NCBI RefSeq assembly: GCF_001649575.2
Contig: NC_051440.1
Location: 17,142,937-17,206,936 of the forward strand
Direction of reading: 5' to 3'
DNA length: 64,000 bases
Origin: Kryptolebias marmoratus
Lineage: Eukaryota > Chordata > Actinopteri > Cyprinodontiformes > Rivulidae
Under the pieces are notes generated by a model that was given only the letters and a program-made list of their open reading frames with translations, was not told the DNA's origin and searched no databases. The position numbers were made by a program, and so were the translations under genes. This document shows, piece by piece, positions 48,323 to 59,389 of this stretch. Positions within the stretch are counted from its first letter, which is position 1. The number at the start of each line of letters is the position of its first letter.

Positions 48323-51300
48323 TCAGACCCACTCTGTTTTTCCTGGCAAGATATTCCTATCATCATCATCATCATCATCATCCTCATCATCCTCTCTGTC
48401 CCTCGTGTACAAATCTGCCAGTCTGCTGAAGCGTGGTCCCCACTGAGTCAGACTCTGAAAGTCCTGCTCTTCACCTGACTCTGAGGAGTTGATGGAGCTG
48501 AGAGAATCTGCCCGAGAGCCTCTGCCTTCAAAGTCGAACACCAGGAGAGAGTCATAAGGAGGCGCCGCCGGGTCGCTGTTGGCCGCTCGCAGGGTCTAGA
48601 CAAAAAAAAAAACTAAGTTTGAAACAATTACTAAAAGCAGAATCAGTGAAGACATTTCAGCGACAGGTCAAAGAGTGTTGTTGTTTATCAATTTCATGAT
48701 TACTCACATCCTCGATGAATTTGACAATTTCCTCATTGGGTTGGATTTGTCGGCGGTCCCTTGGTCGGCTCTGGACGGCAGGCAAAACATCAGTGCTGAA
48801 GACTTTGAGACGATTATCAAGTCCTCTGTGGAGCCGGCTCAGGTCGTAGTCCTACAAATAAAAAAAAGGATCACATTATCTATTGTTAGTCGACATCTGC
48901 CATCAACAGGGAGGTTTAGTTTCAGACACTGAAGAATAAAAGAGGACAATTCTTAAAGAGAAGAAGTTTGAATACATTCGCCACACTCAGATATGTCAGA
49001 TCAAATTATCTTCTTCAACAAACAGACGACTTATTTGTTGACTGGGTTCTTTAAGGACCCAGGTTTCTGTCCATATTTGTGCAGAACAATCCCTTAAAGT
49101 CCTAAAATCTGTTTTTTCTTTTTTTAACTCTGAAATGTTGCAATCCTGGACACACAATGTGTGACTTTAGCAAGCAGTATCTCACTTAACTATTTTCTTT
49201 ATTAAAAAAAGGCCTAGAATAGCCTGACGAAATGCATATCTAATTCATGATGGCCACCACAGCCACATCTCGCAGGAAGTATGTGTTGAGGATAACTCTC
49301 AACAACTACCACACCAAGTTTGAGCTTATTATCTGTAAAATTATAAAAAAAAATTATAGCCATTTCTGTATTTCCTCAGATTGCCTGCTGTGATGGTCAT
49401 CTTGAAAAGGATTTAGTTGTAGATGTCCATCCATTGATTACTTTCTGAAAGTTTCATTTAGATTTGCCCAGTGGTTCATTGGATGTTTTGCTAATGGTTC
49501 AGACAAACAAACACACACAGACATGGTCAAAAATAATTACTGCTCTGTTTTTGCCTTCAGTGGTAGGCGATAAAATTCACAATATAAACAAGCAAAAAAA
49601 TAAAAAGATTTTAGTTATATGCATGATGAATATTATGTTTACTGAGTGGCAAATTTGTTAATCGTGATGTTCAGTTTAAAAAATGGTCATGTATTTTTTA
49701 TGAAAACTAATAAAAGATGATCACTTTTTAACCCTTCGGTCTCCTCCTACCTGGTCGTCCTCGCCACCTCCCTCCTCGTTGTAGCAGAAAATGGTGTCTC
49801 TGGGTAAATCTTCAAGAAGAGGACTGTCCTTCTCCGCCCTCCTCCTCCTCCTCAGGAACAACAGAAACAGCAGGAGCAGCACTATAATCAAATGAAAAAT
49901 AAGCGAGTCATGACAAAGCCAGCAAAATGAAATTAGGACCAACTGGTTACGTACACAGAACACCAAAAATAGCTCCCAGGACTGAGGCTGCAGCAGAAGG
50001 ATGGTGTCCGTGTGGGTCAGAACGTGGGATGAAGCAGGCGGCGACCGCCCCTTGACACTGACACACCTCCACGTTCAGCGTGCTGTCCTGGTGGAGCGTG
50101 TCAGCATCATAAATACGCATCACCACATTGTAGTCCCCTGGAGGTAAGTCTCGCTTGGGGGCCAGAGACACCACGTCACCTGGACAAAAAACAAGAAGAA
50201 ACTTTAGAAGTCGGTAGTTTGAGTTACCTGTCATGTAAAAACTTAATTTAAAGCATGCAATTTACATTTACACCACCAGTTAAAAAGCCATCAATAAGTA
50301 GCTAAAGCTTTGTAGGGTCGCTAAACAACAACTTCCACATTTTGTTATGTCCATGTGTGCCTGTAAGCTTCTTTACTTGAGGAGTTGATTGTGGCAGTCC
50401 AGCTCATCCTGTGGTCTCCTGTAAGCTCCACAGTAAACGGCCCTGCATGACCGGGTCCATCCAGGTCCACAACATCCAGGCAGACAGGAAAAGGGTCCCT
50501 GTTGCACAGACTGGCTTTCCTCTGCTTGATCACGGGACGATTGTCATTCACATCCAGTAAAGTCACAACCAGGGTACCTGTGCCTGTAGCCGGAATGTCA
50601 CCTAAAGGAAATGAGAGGGATTCAGGTGGTGTTTTTTCTCTCGGGTGTATAAAACTTGTCAAAAAATAATAATACCAAATGTATCATTTTACCATCATCG
50701 TAAGCCAAAACTAAAACTGTATATTTGCTGTGTTTAGTGAATCGTGATTCTCTGTCCATGCTGTTAGCAACTTTGACCAGTCCTGAGCTGGAGTCGACGC
50801 TCAGCCAGCGGGCGGTGTCGTTGTGTAGTTTATATCTGAAAACAAAGGAAACAACACGATCAGAGCAGGACTGAGCACACGCATACCGAGCATTTAACAA
50901 ACTGTATCTGTATGCAAACTCATACCGGTTCAGGTCATATTTCAGGAAACTCGTGTCAGAACTATTTTTTCTGTCCATCTAAGATAATAATTGATCAGTT
51001 TTGAGAAATATTCCAAGTTTAAACAACCACTCAGTTTTTATTACACTGGACTGAATTTGAATTGAATATCCAAACTGTCCGAGGACGATTTTCAGCTAAA
51101 AAGATTTTTTATTTTTTGCAAATATATGTGATTATGAGTAGGGTTTTTATGCATTTCTGTACAATCCAGGGACTATTTAGATATACCAACTGAATGCCTT
51201 AAAATGTTCAGCTGCACGCTCTTTTGAGGAAAGTGGAACTGTTAAAATATAAAATTTTGATAACTACATGGGTAAATAAATAAAAACGGTTTTCACTTTA

Positions 51301-53886
51301 GCAAAACAAAAATAAAAAGGAAAAATATTTCAAACTTTATTTTTATTTGACACAATAATAAATCTTTTTTCTTACCTAACGGTCTGTTTCCTAGCTGAGT
51401 CAGGGTCCTTAGCTTTGAGTTGGACCACAGAGGTGCTGATTTTCACGTCCTCTGACGCGGTGACCGGCAGCCAAGCTGGACTGAAAACAGGAGGCTCGTT
51501 TTTGTCCTCCACCCTGATGGTGACTGTGGCTGTGGACGTGGACACAGGTACAGAAAAAGGCACTTCGTTGGTTACAACTACCAACAGACTGAAGGCAGGC
51601 GTCCTCTCAAAATCCAGCTCCTTGTAAAAAAAATAACATTTAAAAATAGACATATTCAGCTTGACACATTCATCTAAACACACTTATTTTTGTAAACTAT
51701 CCAAACCCATTCAAACCTTGGCCGTTTGGATAATTCCCTCCATTTTATCTGATCCTGTAGTGATGTTAAATTCTTTCCCTTCATTGCCTTTGATTATAGA
51801 GAATCTGGCGTTGGCGTTTGGAGATCCCAACTCATCCCTGTCAGTTACTTGTAGTCTTGCTACCTCCACTCCAACTTCATTCTCATGGACAGACGTGGAC
51901 TTCTGGGGAGAGACGAAAAACTGTTAAATAAATTCAAAGACCGAGACGTCGGAAATAAGGTGAAGTGTCTGTGTAACTCACGTATGTCACAGTGAACTGT
52001 GGAGCGTTATCGTTGCTGTCGGTGATGATGCAGCGAACAGTGCAGGTCGTGGTCAGACCTTTACCCACCATATCAGCTGCCTCTATGGTCAGCTTATACT
52101 CTGCGTGAGTCTAAGACAGGAAAATAAAATTAGTTAAAAAGGGGAAAAACGAATAAGGAAGAGTTGTAGTCATGTTTAAAGTAACATCACCTCTCTGTCC
52201 AGTCCTTTTCCCTTCAGTCTGATCAATCCACTCACTGAGTTTATGGCAAACATGTCATCTGCTGGCATTTTGGGCATCTGAGATATTATCCGATACCTAA
52301 TTATGGCGTTGTTTGTGTCTGGATCATCCTTATCCACTGCCGTTACCTTTACGATGGGCTCATCTGTAGATGAAAGCAAGAACAAAATGACTTACTGTCC
52401 TTTATTTTTACGTTTGAAAGAGTTTCTCGAAGCTGCTGCTCACCGACGTCAGCACTTTCGCTCACTCTGCCGGTGAAGACGCTCTGATTGAATTCTGGAG
52501 GGTTGTCGTTCTGGTCGATGATGTTAATGGTGAGCTCCATGGACTCTTCTACCTTCACCCCGTGATTCAGCGCATGAGCACACAGCTGTGACGAACAGCA
52601 CATTCGCTTGCTTTAGAAAGCGTTTGAACTCTTGGATGACAGAAATTGAACGTGATGCCTCATTTAAAAAAAGTGGGTCACCTTATATCTGTCGTTTTTC
52701 TCCCTGTCCAGTTGCTGGGTCACATATAACATGCCAGATCGCTCATCCATAGTAAAAACACCCTCAGGGGGCCCGTCTGCACCTGCTCCACTGATCTTGT
52801 ATGTTATGGCTATCTTGTCCGCGTTGCTGGATTTGAGCTAAATAACAAAAAAAAAAAAAAAAAAAAAAAGATTAATAGCAAAGAAGCTGATCCACATCTT
52901 ATAAATGTCCATCGCAGCAGAGACTGATTTAAAATGACAAAAAAAAAAAAAAAAAAAAGAGATGACTCAGCTCATTGAAAAGCAGTGAAAGCATTTCAGT
53001 TTGCTAAATATTACTTTAGTTACCTTCACCATAAGTTTGGGGAATGGACCCCTGTCATTTTCTGGGAAGCTAACAGGGGGAATTACCCACTCCCTCTTCA
53101 TCCGCTTCAAACCGTCAGTCATGAGAGGAAATTTAATGATGGGGATCAGCTGGAGGACGTTTTCAGCTTCACCCTGTTTCATTTCACACACTATACTGAG
53201 TTAGATTCAGTTTTTACATGTAAAACCCTCTGCTGAGTACATCAAAAACCTTTTAAATATACCTTAAGATTGTTCGTGCTGAGGATTTGGGGATTTGTGC
53301 AGTTGTGACTGTTGTCCAAGCACATTGGTTGTATCTCCGCAGCCAGAAACACAAAACTCTGAGGAACAAACAGGATTCAATTATTATACAATCATCTGCT
53401 CTTAGATCTGCCCTTAAAAAACAAAACAAAATGCCTTCTGGATGAAACTTTAAGACAAAGATTGAATTTCTGGACAAATGAGACATTCAGTCTACAGAAG
53501 CTAAAAACAGGTTATTATGGGGTTATTATGGGGTTTTTTTGGAAACCATTTCCACCTAAAACAATGTGGACTTTTCAGTGTAATAATTTCTTATACAAAA
53601 GGTGGTCAACTTTTCAAAATCTTCTCTGTTCCTCTAAGAAAGAAAGCATTGTGCTCGTTCTGCAATAACAAACGGGTTAGCAAGCCTAATAATTAAAGTT
53701 TACACAAAACTCTACACTAAGCATGAATACAGAAGACAGTGTTTTACAATCAAGAACCATTGCAAATGTAAAATCCAATTTAGGTGGATTACGTATAAGA
53801 TAAATTTTAATTGTGGACAACAGCAAACTTACCTGAAGTTGGCTAAACAAAAACATGACCCTCCAGCTCCTGCTGCTTCCTGTCAT
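48323..53886 (-). CDS. Classical type I cadherin, E-cadherin-like
   Basis: A calcium-dependent homophilic adhesion receptor. Fifteen minus-strand exons in consistent phase: 53886-53833, 53358-53263, 53173-53024, 52837-52682, 52585-52444, 52363-52191, 52110-51982, 51902-51717, 51620-51376, 50835-50693, 50601-50377, 50179-49955, 49881-49751, 48851-48708, 48595-48323; 823 aa. The signal peptide spans about residues 1-28 ([18 protein letters not shown]). The furin site RMKR precedes residue 78, where EWVIPP supplies the strand-swap Trp (W79). EC1-EC5 carry LDRE, DQNDN (176-180), DSNDN, DKNEPP and DVNDN calcium motifs, and EC5 has the paired cysteines VCQCQG. The transmembrane helix is about 630-651. 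The tail keeps the p120-binding [20 protein letters not shown] and the beta-catenin-binding [20 protein letters not shown]. The propeptide is only about 50 residues, and the HAV position reads HAL. It is closest to CDH1 by recall; M-cadherin or a fish-specific paralogue is possible. Confidence 0.9.
48361..48392. repeat. Coding trinucleotide repeat (CAT/ATC)n encoding poly-Asp
   Basis: An almost pure CAT repeat on the plus strand. On the coding minus strand it is read GAT-GAT and gives an [13 protein letters not shown] run near the cadherin C-terminus, beyond the beta-catenin-binding segment. Repeat-length variation would stay in frame. Confidence 0.9.
49180..49570. repeat. Degenerate interspersed repeat in cadherin intron 13
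   Basis: The stretch includes ATGATGGCCACCACAGCCAC, CACACCAAGTTTGAGCTTAT, GATTGCCTGCTGTGATGG and TTTGCCCAGTGGTTCATTGG. I recall this phrase order as a repeat found many times in fish genomes, probably a non-autonomous DNA transposon or LINE fragment. The boundaries, class and orientation are uncertain. Confidence 0.35.
52847..52958 (-). repeat. Two poly(A)/poly(T) tracts next to a cadherin splice acceptor
   Basis: A-runs of about 20 bp lie at 52849-52869 and 52939-52958. On the coding minus strand the nearer one becomes a poly-T run ending about 10 nt before the acceptor TTATTTAG of the exon starting at 52837, so it forms the polypyrimidine tract. Confidence 0.7.
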
Positions 53887-55147
53887 GTCTCCCAGCTTAG
53901 AAACCCTACAGATCTCTGCTGCTCCGGCACCGGGTCGACTCTCCAAACTGAAGCTGCTGCTCCGTTCAAGAGGCAAAATGCCAAGTTTGTGGCCTTTCTT
54001 AAACTTCCTTAAACAGTGTTCTTCCACCTTCAGAGTTCCCCAGCCTGTATATTCTTTAACCTCTGTTCAGCTCTATGCGCGGTGACTGTTTCCAATCCAA
54101 CCCTACTCGTGTGTTTTACTGTTTGACACTAAAGAAACTGAGTTGCTGTTTGATTTTATCAGGAAAAGGTTGGTGAAAAAAAACATAAACAGCAGCAGCA
54201 GACATACAGGTGGGTTTATGCAGGCGAGCCCCTCGCTCTCATCTCCCAAAACACCTTGAGGTTTTCGTGATGTATTTTTTATACATTTAAAACAGAAGAA
54301 ACGTGGATTTCTTTCGTTTGTTTCATTGTTGGTACTGCTTAAAATCTGTAATTCCAGTTTAATATGTATTTGCATAATAATTAAGACCGGTTTAAGTCTT
54401 ATCACCAAGGACAAGCACGCATGTTTACAAAACAGAGGATCAGAATGGCTCCCATAACACTCAGAAACTATTACGTTAGTGGTTTATTTTGAAAACTCCT
54501 TCTCCCATAGTTTCACTCCGTTTCCCACGTTTGGCTGTCAGAGAACAAAACTGCCTTTTGCAGAAATATATTTGCCAATATAAACTGTAAAACCAAACAT
54601 CTCGTCATGTATATATGACAAAATCAAACATGTTTTCCTCAGTTGTTTATTAAAAAAAACATTTTAGCAATTAGAAAACAAATTAGAAAACATTAAAAGA
54701 CATTTAATTTACGTAAATCAACAACATCAGTTTGAAGATAAATTTTAGATCTTACATAAATATAAGGTGAACTGGAATAAAGGCACAGATGGATTGTCTG
54801 CACAGGAGAGAGAAACTAAATACTGATAAGGAACAAAGTGCGTTAGTTTGTACCTCTGAACTGAAATCCAACACTTCTGCTTTTGATGTTGAGCTAATTT
54901 CTTCACAGAGACTTGATTTTTTTAAATGGAATGGAATGACTATGCAACCTGCGTTAAACCTATCTAACAGCTTATTTAAAAGTCTACCTGCACATAATAT
55001 AACAGTGAAAACTGTCTTCAAATATCTATTAATCACTTCATGTAACAGGATGTAAATTTCAGCCAGAAAAAAAACAAAACACTGACAGTGATCTAAACCA
55101 AAGCTGAGTGCTAGGAATGTTTCTCTCGGCGTGGCTTTGGAACCAAA
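53887..55147 (-). other. pdp2-cadherin intergenic region
   Basis: This holds the 3' UTR of pdp2, with a minus-strand AATAAA candidate (TTTATT on plus, 54646-54651) about 500 nt past its stop, and then the cadherin promoter region. The frame upstream of the chosen cadherin ATG stays open to 54027, but a start at 53886 gives the better signal peptide. No other gene is visible. Confidence 0.45.
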
Positions 55148-57880
55148 CTAACTGTGTAAACTGTGGTGAGGCCTAGCCAGGTCGTAGTTCAGATACACCA
55201 CCGTAACCGTGATATCGTCCCTGTACATTCGAGCCAGGTCCTCCGGCAAGGCGAGCATCGAGGCCAGCCTCTCCTGAGACAGCTCTCCATACTCCCCAGT
55301 TCCGAGCGCATGCCTGATCAGGTGCGTGGCGGCATTGGGGTCCACAGCTGGGGAGGCACGGGCTCGCCGTTTCAGCAGGAGCTCATGCATCTGACCCAGT
55401 TTCAGCTGCCGCTCGGCCGGAGAGACAGGAGCCTGGAAAAAAGAAATAATAACGGGTGGTCAGATGATGTTTTTAAGGCTATCTTTACGTGATCGAAGTG
55501 TGGTTCTTTGTGACAAATCGGTGTTCAGTGCATACAAACCTGCAGGTGAATTCCACTCAAGTGCTCGCCAACGAGTCGAACCGCCTCCTCGCTTCCCAGT
55601 TCGTCCCACAGCCCGTCAGAGCCGAGGATCAGGAAGCGGTCCTGGGGTCTCAGCTTGTGGTAGGTTATCTCAGGTGTCACATCCAGATAGGGTGGTGTAA
55701 GATAGTTAGGGGGCGTGTATTGATACAAGTTGAAAGAGTCAAGGTCCACTCCAGATTCCATGCTGGCTAAAATGCTCTGCTGCAACTCATGGCTCCATTT
55801 GAATCTCACGTCACCGAATGCACGCAGGGGCATCAGAACCTGAAGACAAGTTAAAGGGTTAACCTGACTAATTTAGGGAAAAAAAACTAACGCTCTACAT
55901 GTTTTACAAGCCTGAGACAGTAACTGACCCCCAGCAGCCTGTCATCTGTGACCACAGTGTCTCTCTCTGAAGGTGGGTGCTGGGCTTTGATCCGTTCCAC
56001 CTCAGCCAGGTTCTGCGAGTTGTGGTCTTGAGAAAGAGGCAGGGCGCCCCACGAACCGTCCTCAATTTGCACCCCTAAAACCGCGCGGCAGTCGCCAGCG
56101 TTTGCCACGTGGATCCCATCGATGCCGACGTGAGCCACGCAGGCGGTGCACCCAGCAAACGCAACCTGGGGATGTAACGATGCAATCACCATTAAGGCCG
56201 CGTGACCCCAGACACACGGAGACACAAGAGACAGAGACGCACGTCTTTACCTGGATGGCTGTACTTTTCATTAGGTCGTTGGAAAGAGGAACCTGAGCCT
56301 CCAATGAGATGTCAGTGTCAAGTCGTTTGAAAGCGATGTCCAGAGCATCCTGGGGACTGGAAGTCAACAATGAGGCGTTAGGTGTTGTGCTGCTCTCTTA
56401 AACCCAGGAAAAGTGAGTGCTGACTAAGGCAAAGCGAGCAGCCATTTTGTGACTTCACTTCACTTTTGTGGCCACTGACTTTTATGCCCCTTGTGTTCTC
56501 GAGCCAAACGGGTGACTGAGGCATGCACTGACAAAATGCTGCTTTTTACTGAGAAGAAACAGCGCTTTGAATTTCTTAAAAGACTAAATTAAAAAAAGGA
56601 GTTTAGACTAATCTGACTGCTTGTACTTTTCAATGAACGATACATCATCATACATCCTTGGATACACTGAATCATTAACAGGTAAATCAATAAAGATTGA
56701 GACAGTAAAGATCCACAGCTTTACCTATTTTTTTGCGTGTAAAACATACATGTTTAAACTCATATAAATACATTATTGATGGGTAAGAACACAGAGATGA
56801 AAAGCAAATAGTAGGAAACACATTGCTTTAAACAAAAGAACACAACTGCTGAGGTAATTCCTTTTTTTTTTTTAGAAATTCACAGATTGTAACCTACCTC
56901 ATGCCTGAATCGTGCTCCTCGTTGTCCAGTAAATCTTGCCAGAAGACTCTGAGGTGGTTTATATACAGAGAGGCAGAATCACGGTAGTTAAAATCTGCAT
57001 GATGTTTATACCACTGTAAGACGGGAGGGACAGGTCTGCCGTGCTCCATGCACTTCTCGAGCTCTTCCAGGCTTTGCTTTGGCATCATAGCAACGGCCAC
57101 GTAATACAGCAGCCGCTCACTGACAGCCTGGGCACAGGCCCAGCCCCCGTGGCCATCAAATACTCCAAAGAGCATGCCCTTTGACTGGAGACATACGGGA
57201 GGGGGGAAAAAGGTGTTATAGAGAAGCAAAAAGGCTACAACACGTAGCCAGAGCAAAGGACGCATACCTGTAAGCAGGTGGCTGCACTGCGACGGTCCTC
57301 ATTAGGCGTATTAGCAGGTAACTGGTTGCTTTCGAACTTTCTCACAGCACTGAGCGCCCTGCCATCGAACTCTGGCACATTCACGGTCTGAAACAGAGAA
57401 TCACACACATGAATCAGATTAGTTATTGGTTCGGCTACTGTATGTTTCACAGTCAAATGTTGGAGTTCTGTTACTCCGAGCTGAACCCGTTACCTGCTCG
57501 TTGCTTCTAAGAATGCTGTTGATCTGCACTTGGCCCTGCTGGAAGTCCAGATCCTGCCGCGTCGAGAAATGTCGCCCACCTTGAAACCAGAATCCAGACT
57601 CCTCACCGGTGCAGCACCTGTGGTGTGATCCACAGGTGCTGCACCTGTGGCACCTGTGGTGTGATCCAGAGGTGATCCACGATGAGAGGCTGCAATGATG
57701 GACTGCCTGAGGGAGAGGAGATGGAGATGGAGCAGAGAGCGCATGATGTGTTTGAAGCAACACGGAGGAAAAACAAAGCAGCCTGATCAGTACACGAACC
57801 TGCAATGGAACTGCAGAATAAACTACCAGTCTGTAACTTGAGGCTTTCTGGAGAATGCTGGCGTACACACGTCCATACAT
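55148..57880 (-). CDS. pdp2: Pyruvate dehydrogenase phosphatase catalytic subunit 2, mitochondrial
   Basis: A PP2C-type Mg2+/Mn2+ phosphatase that dephosphorylates the E1-alpha subunit of pyruvate dehydrogenase in the mitochondrial matrix and reactivates the complex. Eight minus-strand exons: 57880-57800, 57706-57494, 57387-57268, 57184-56898, 56356-56251, 56165-55929, 55839-55540, 55432-55148; 542 aa (human 529). The N-terminus MYGRVYASILQKASSYRLVV is basic and amphipathic with no acid residues, as expected of a transit peptide. Catalytic motifs are NEDRRSAATC (metal D129), FDGHGG (148-152), NAGDCRAVLG (D294), RAFGD, SDGLWD (D423) and YRDDITVTVV (D520-D521). KFESNQLPANTPNEDRR looks as much like PDP1 as PDP2; the terb1 neighbourhood favours PDP2. 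Exon 2 carries an unusual Cys/His-rich repeat between the transit peptide and the catalytic domain. Confidence 0.92.
57600..57680. repeat. pdp2: Palindromic and tandem repeats inside pdp2 exon 2
   Basis: The segment contains CACCTGTGGTGTGATCCA twice and the near-palindrome CCACAGGTGC-T-GCACCTGTGG. It encodes SGSHHRC and CGSHHRC copies in the predicted frame, where mammalian PDPs have no such motif. The repeats are in coding sequence and in frame. Confidence 0.8.
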
Positions 57881-59389
57881 CGCTACTGTAGCTGTTTTAT
57901 GGTGACGTGCAGCGTGTTTACTTTTGTCTAGTCAGAGGCGAGAAAAGGAAAATACTTTTAGATACTCACAGGATGATGAAATGGGAAAAAAAACAAGTTA
58001 GGTGTTGGTTAGCTAGCTTCAAAGTAGCTCTGCAGTCTTCCAAAAGCTGAGTTTGAACAGATTTCCCCCTGCTAGCATGCTAGTTCCAGCTGTCTCTGCT
58101 TAAGTTCCGACAATCCTGAGAGTCTTTATCCAACTCAACTGATCCACAAACACATTTAAACAACACATAGCGCGCATCAAATACCTTATATATCAAAACG
58201 GAATGCGTACAAACTCTTATTTACGAACGAATCAAAGTCCGTCCAAAACATCCACCCGCTACAGTAAACATGACAGCTGCGTTCAGCGACGTGTGACGTC
58301 AGCAGCAGACGTCCCCTCTGATCAGAGAGAAAAACCACCGAACAGAACAAAATGTTCGCTTTTCTTTGGCTGCAGCCCTGAATCTTTGTTCATAGTCATT
58401 GATCTAACATTTTACTGAACAATAATCCCATTTTAGGTGTCTTACATTTTATATTCAACTTGCAATACGGTAATATTGAGCCAAATATAGTATTGCCATT
58501 AAAAAAGATGGTCTTTATAATGTACATATAAGCAGGGCCAGTTCAATAAATATTTATAAATAATGATATTAAATAAAAGTTTTAGCTTGTCATTGCAAAA
58601 ACATCCTTATCTATAACAAGCCACTTTGACTCGATCTGTTGTTATTGTTTATTTATTGACCATGAAATAAAATATTTTCGAAGTTTTTCCTGAAAACAAA
58701 GTTTCAGCCATACCTTCCAAGCAGTGGCTGCACACCATTTCTTAGTCGGTTGACGAAGCGGCGAGCGCAGCGTAGGCGGACTTTGCACGCGATTTTAAGC
58801 CCTGAAAACTGTTAATATAGTATTACAATATGCCTATGACCTATGTCGATGAACGTCTCTCTCATACAGTTTTCGGCCCCGCTTTGAACCAGAAGGTGAG
58901 AAACCCCCAACCGCCGGCAAAGGAGCGGGACCTGAATGGGAAACTCCTCTCTTGCCGGTCGTCATCACTTTTAGCCGGGTTGTAGCCCGGCTGACTAAAA
59001 AGGAGTGCAACCAGTTCTGTCTGGTTTCCATAGTAACGCAGAGTTCCAAAGTTCCAAGTTGTCAGCGGTTGGTGAGGCGCTTTGTGCTAATGTTTTGTCC
59101 GCAAAATTTTCTCTGTCGTTATTCAATTACACTAGAGTAGAGCTTCTGAAGTTCGTACAGGAATTAGCGTGAAGGCGAATTGGGATTTTGAGTGTGGGAA
59201 TATCATAATTTCTGTGCTAAATTCCTTAAACTAATCCAAAATTATTTCATTTCAAGCTAGCGCTAACATTAAACCCAGCCTCTGTAAACTGACGGCGGCC
59301 TGACGTAGGGAAAACAACATGACGCCTTGATATTTTGCCTACCATGTAATTTATGTGTTTTTAAACACATTGTTGTAATAAAGAGTCAA
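57881..59389. promoter_or_regulatory. Divergent promoter region between pdp2 and terb1
   Basis: The two start codons are 1.5 kb apart and face away from each other. Contents include the CRE at 58294-58301, CpG-containing stretches near 58270-58310 and 58740-58790, and a GC hairpin (GCCGGG/CCCGGC) around 58973-58992. Two short overlapping open frames (58834-59049 minus, 58952-59140 plus) have no recognisable domain. No TATA box is placed convincingly for either gene. Confidence 0.5.
58294..58301. promoter_or_regulatory. Palindromic cAMP response element
   Basis: TGACGTCA, the full consensus CREB/ATF/CREM site, lies about 410 bp upstream of the pdp2 ATG and 1.1 kb upstream of the terb1 ATG. 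CREB responsiveness of a pyruvate dehydrogenase regulator, or CREM-driven germline expression of terb1, would both be plausible. Neither is shown by the sequence. Confidence 0.6.

Noticed and set aside
48323..53886. Identity as CDH16 (Ksp-cadherin) from its position beside pdp2
   Set aside because: CDH16 has seven cadherin repeats and a short tail. This protein has five repeats, a strand-swap Trp and a full catenin-binding tail.
58834..59140. Small gene in the pdp2-terb1 spacer
   Set aside because: Two overlapping frames on opposite strands with no recognisable motif. The CpG content of the promoter region explains their openness.
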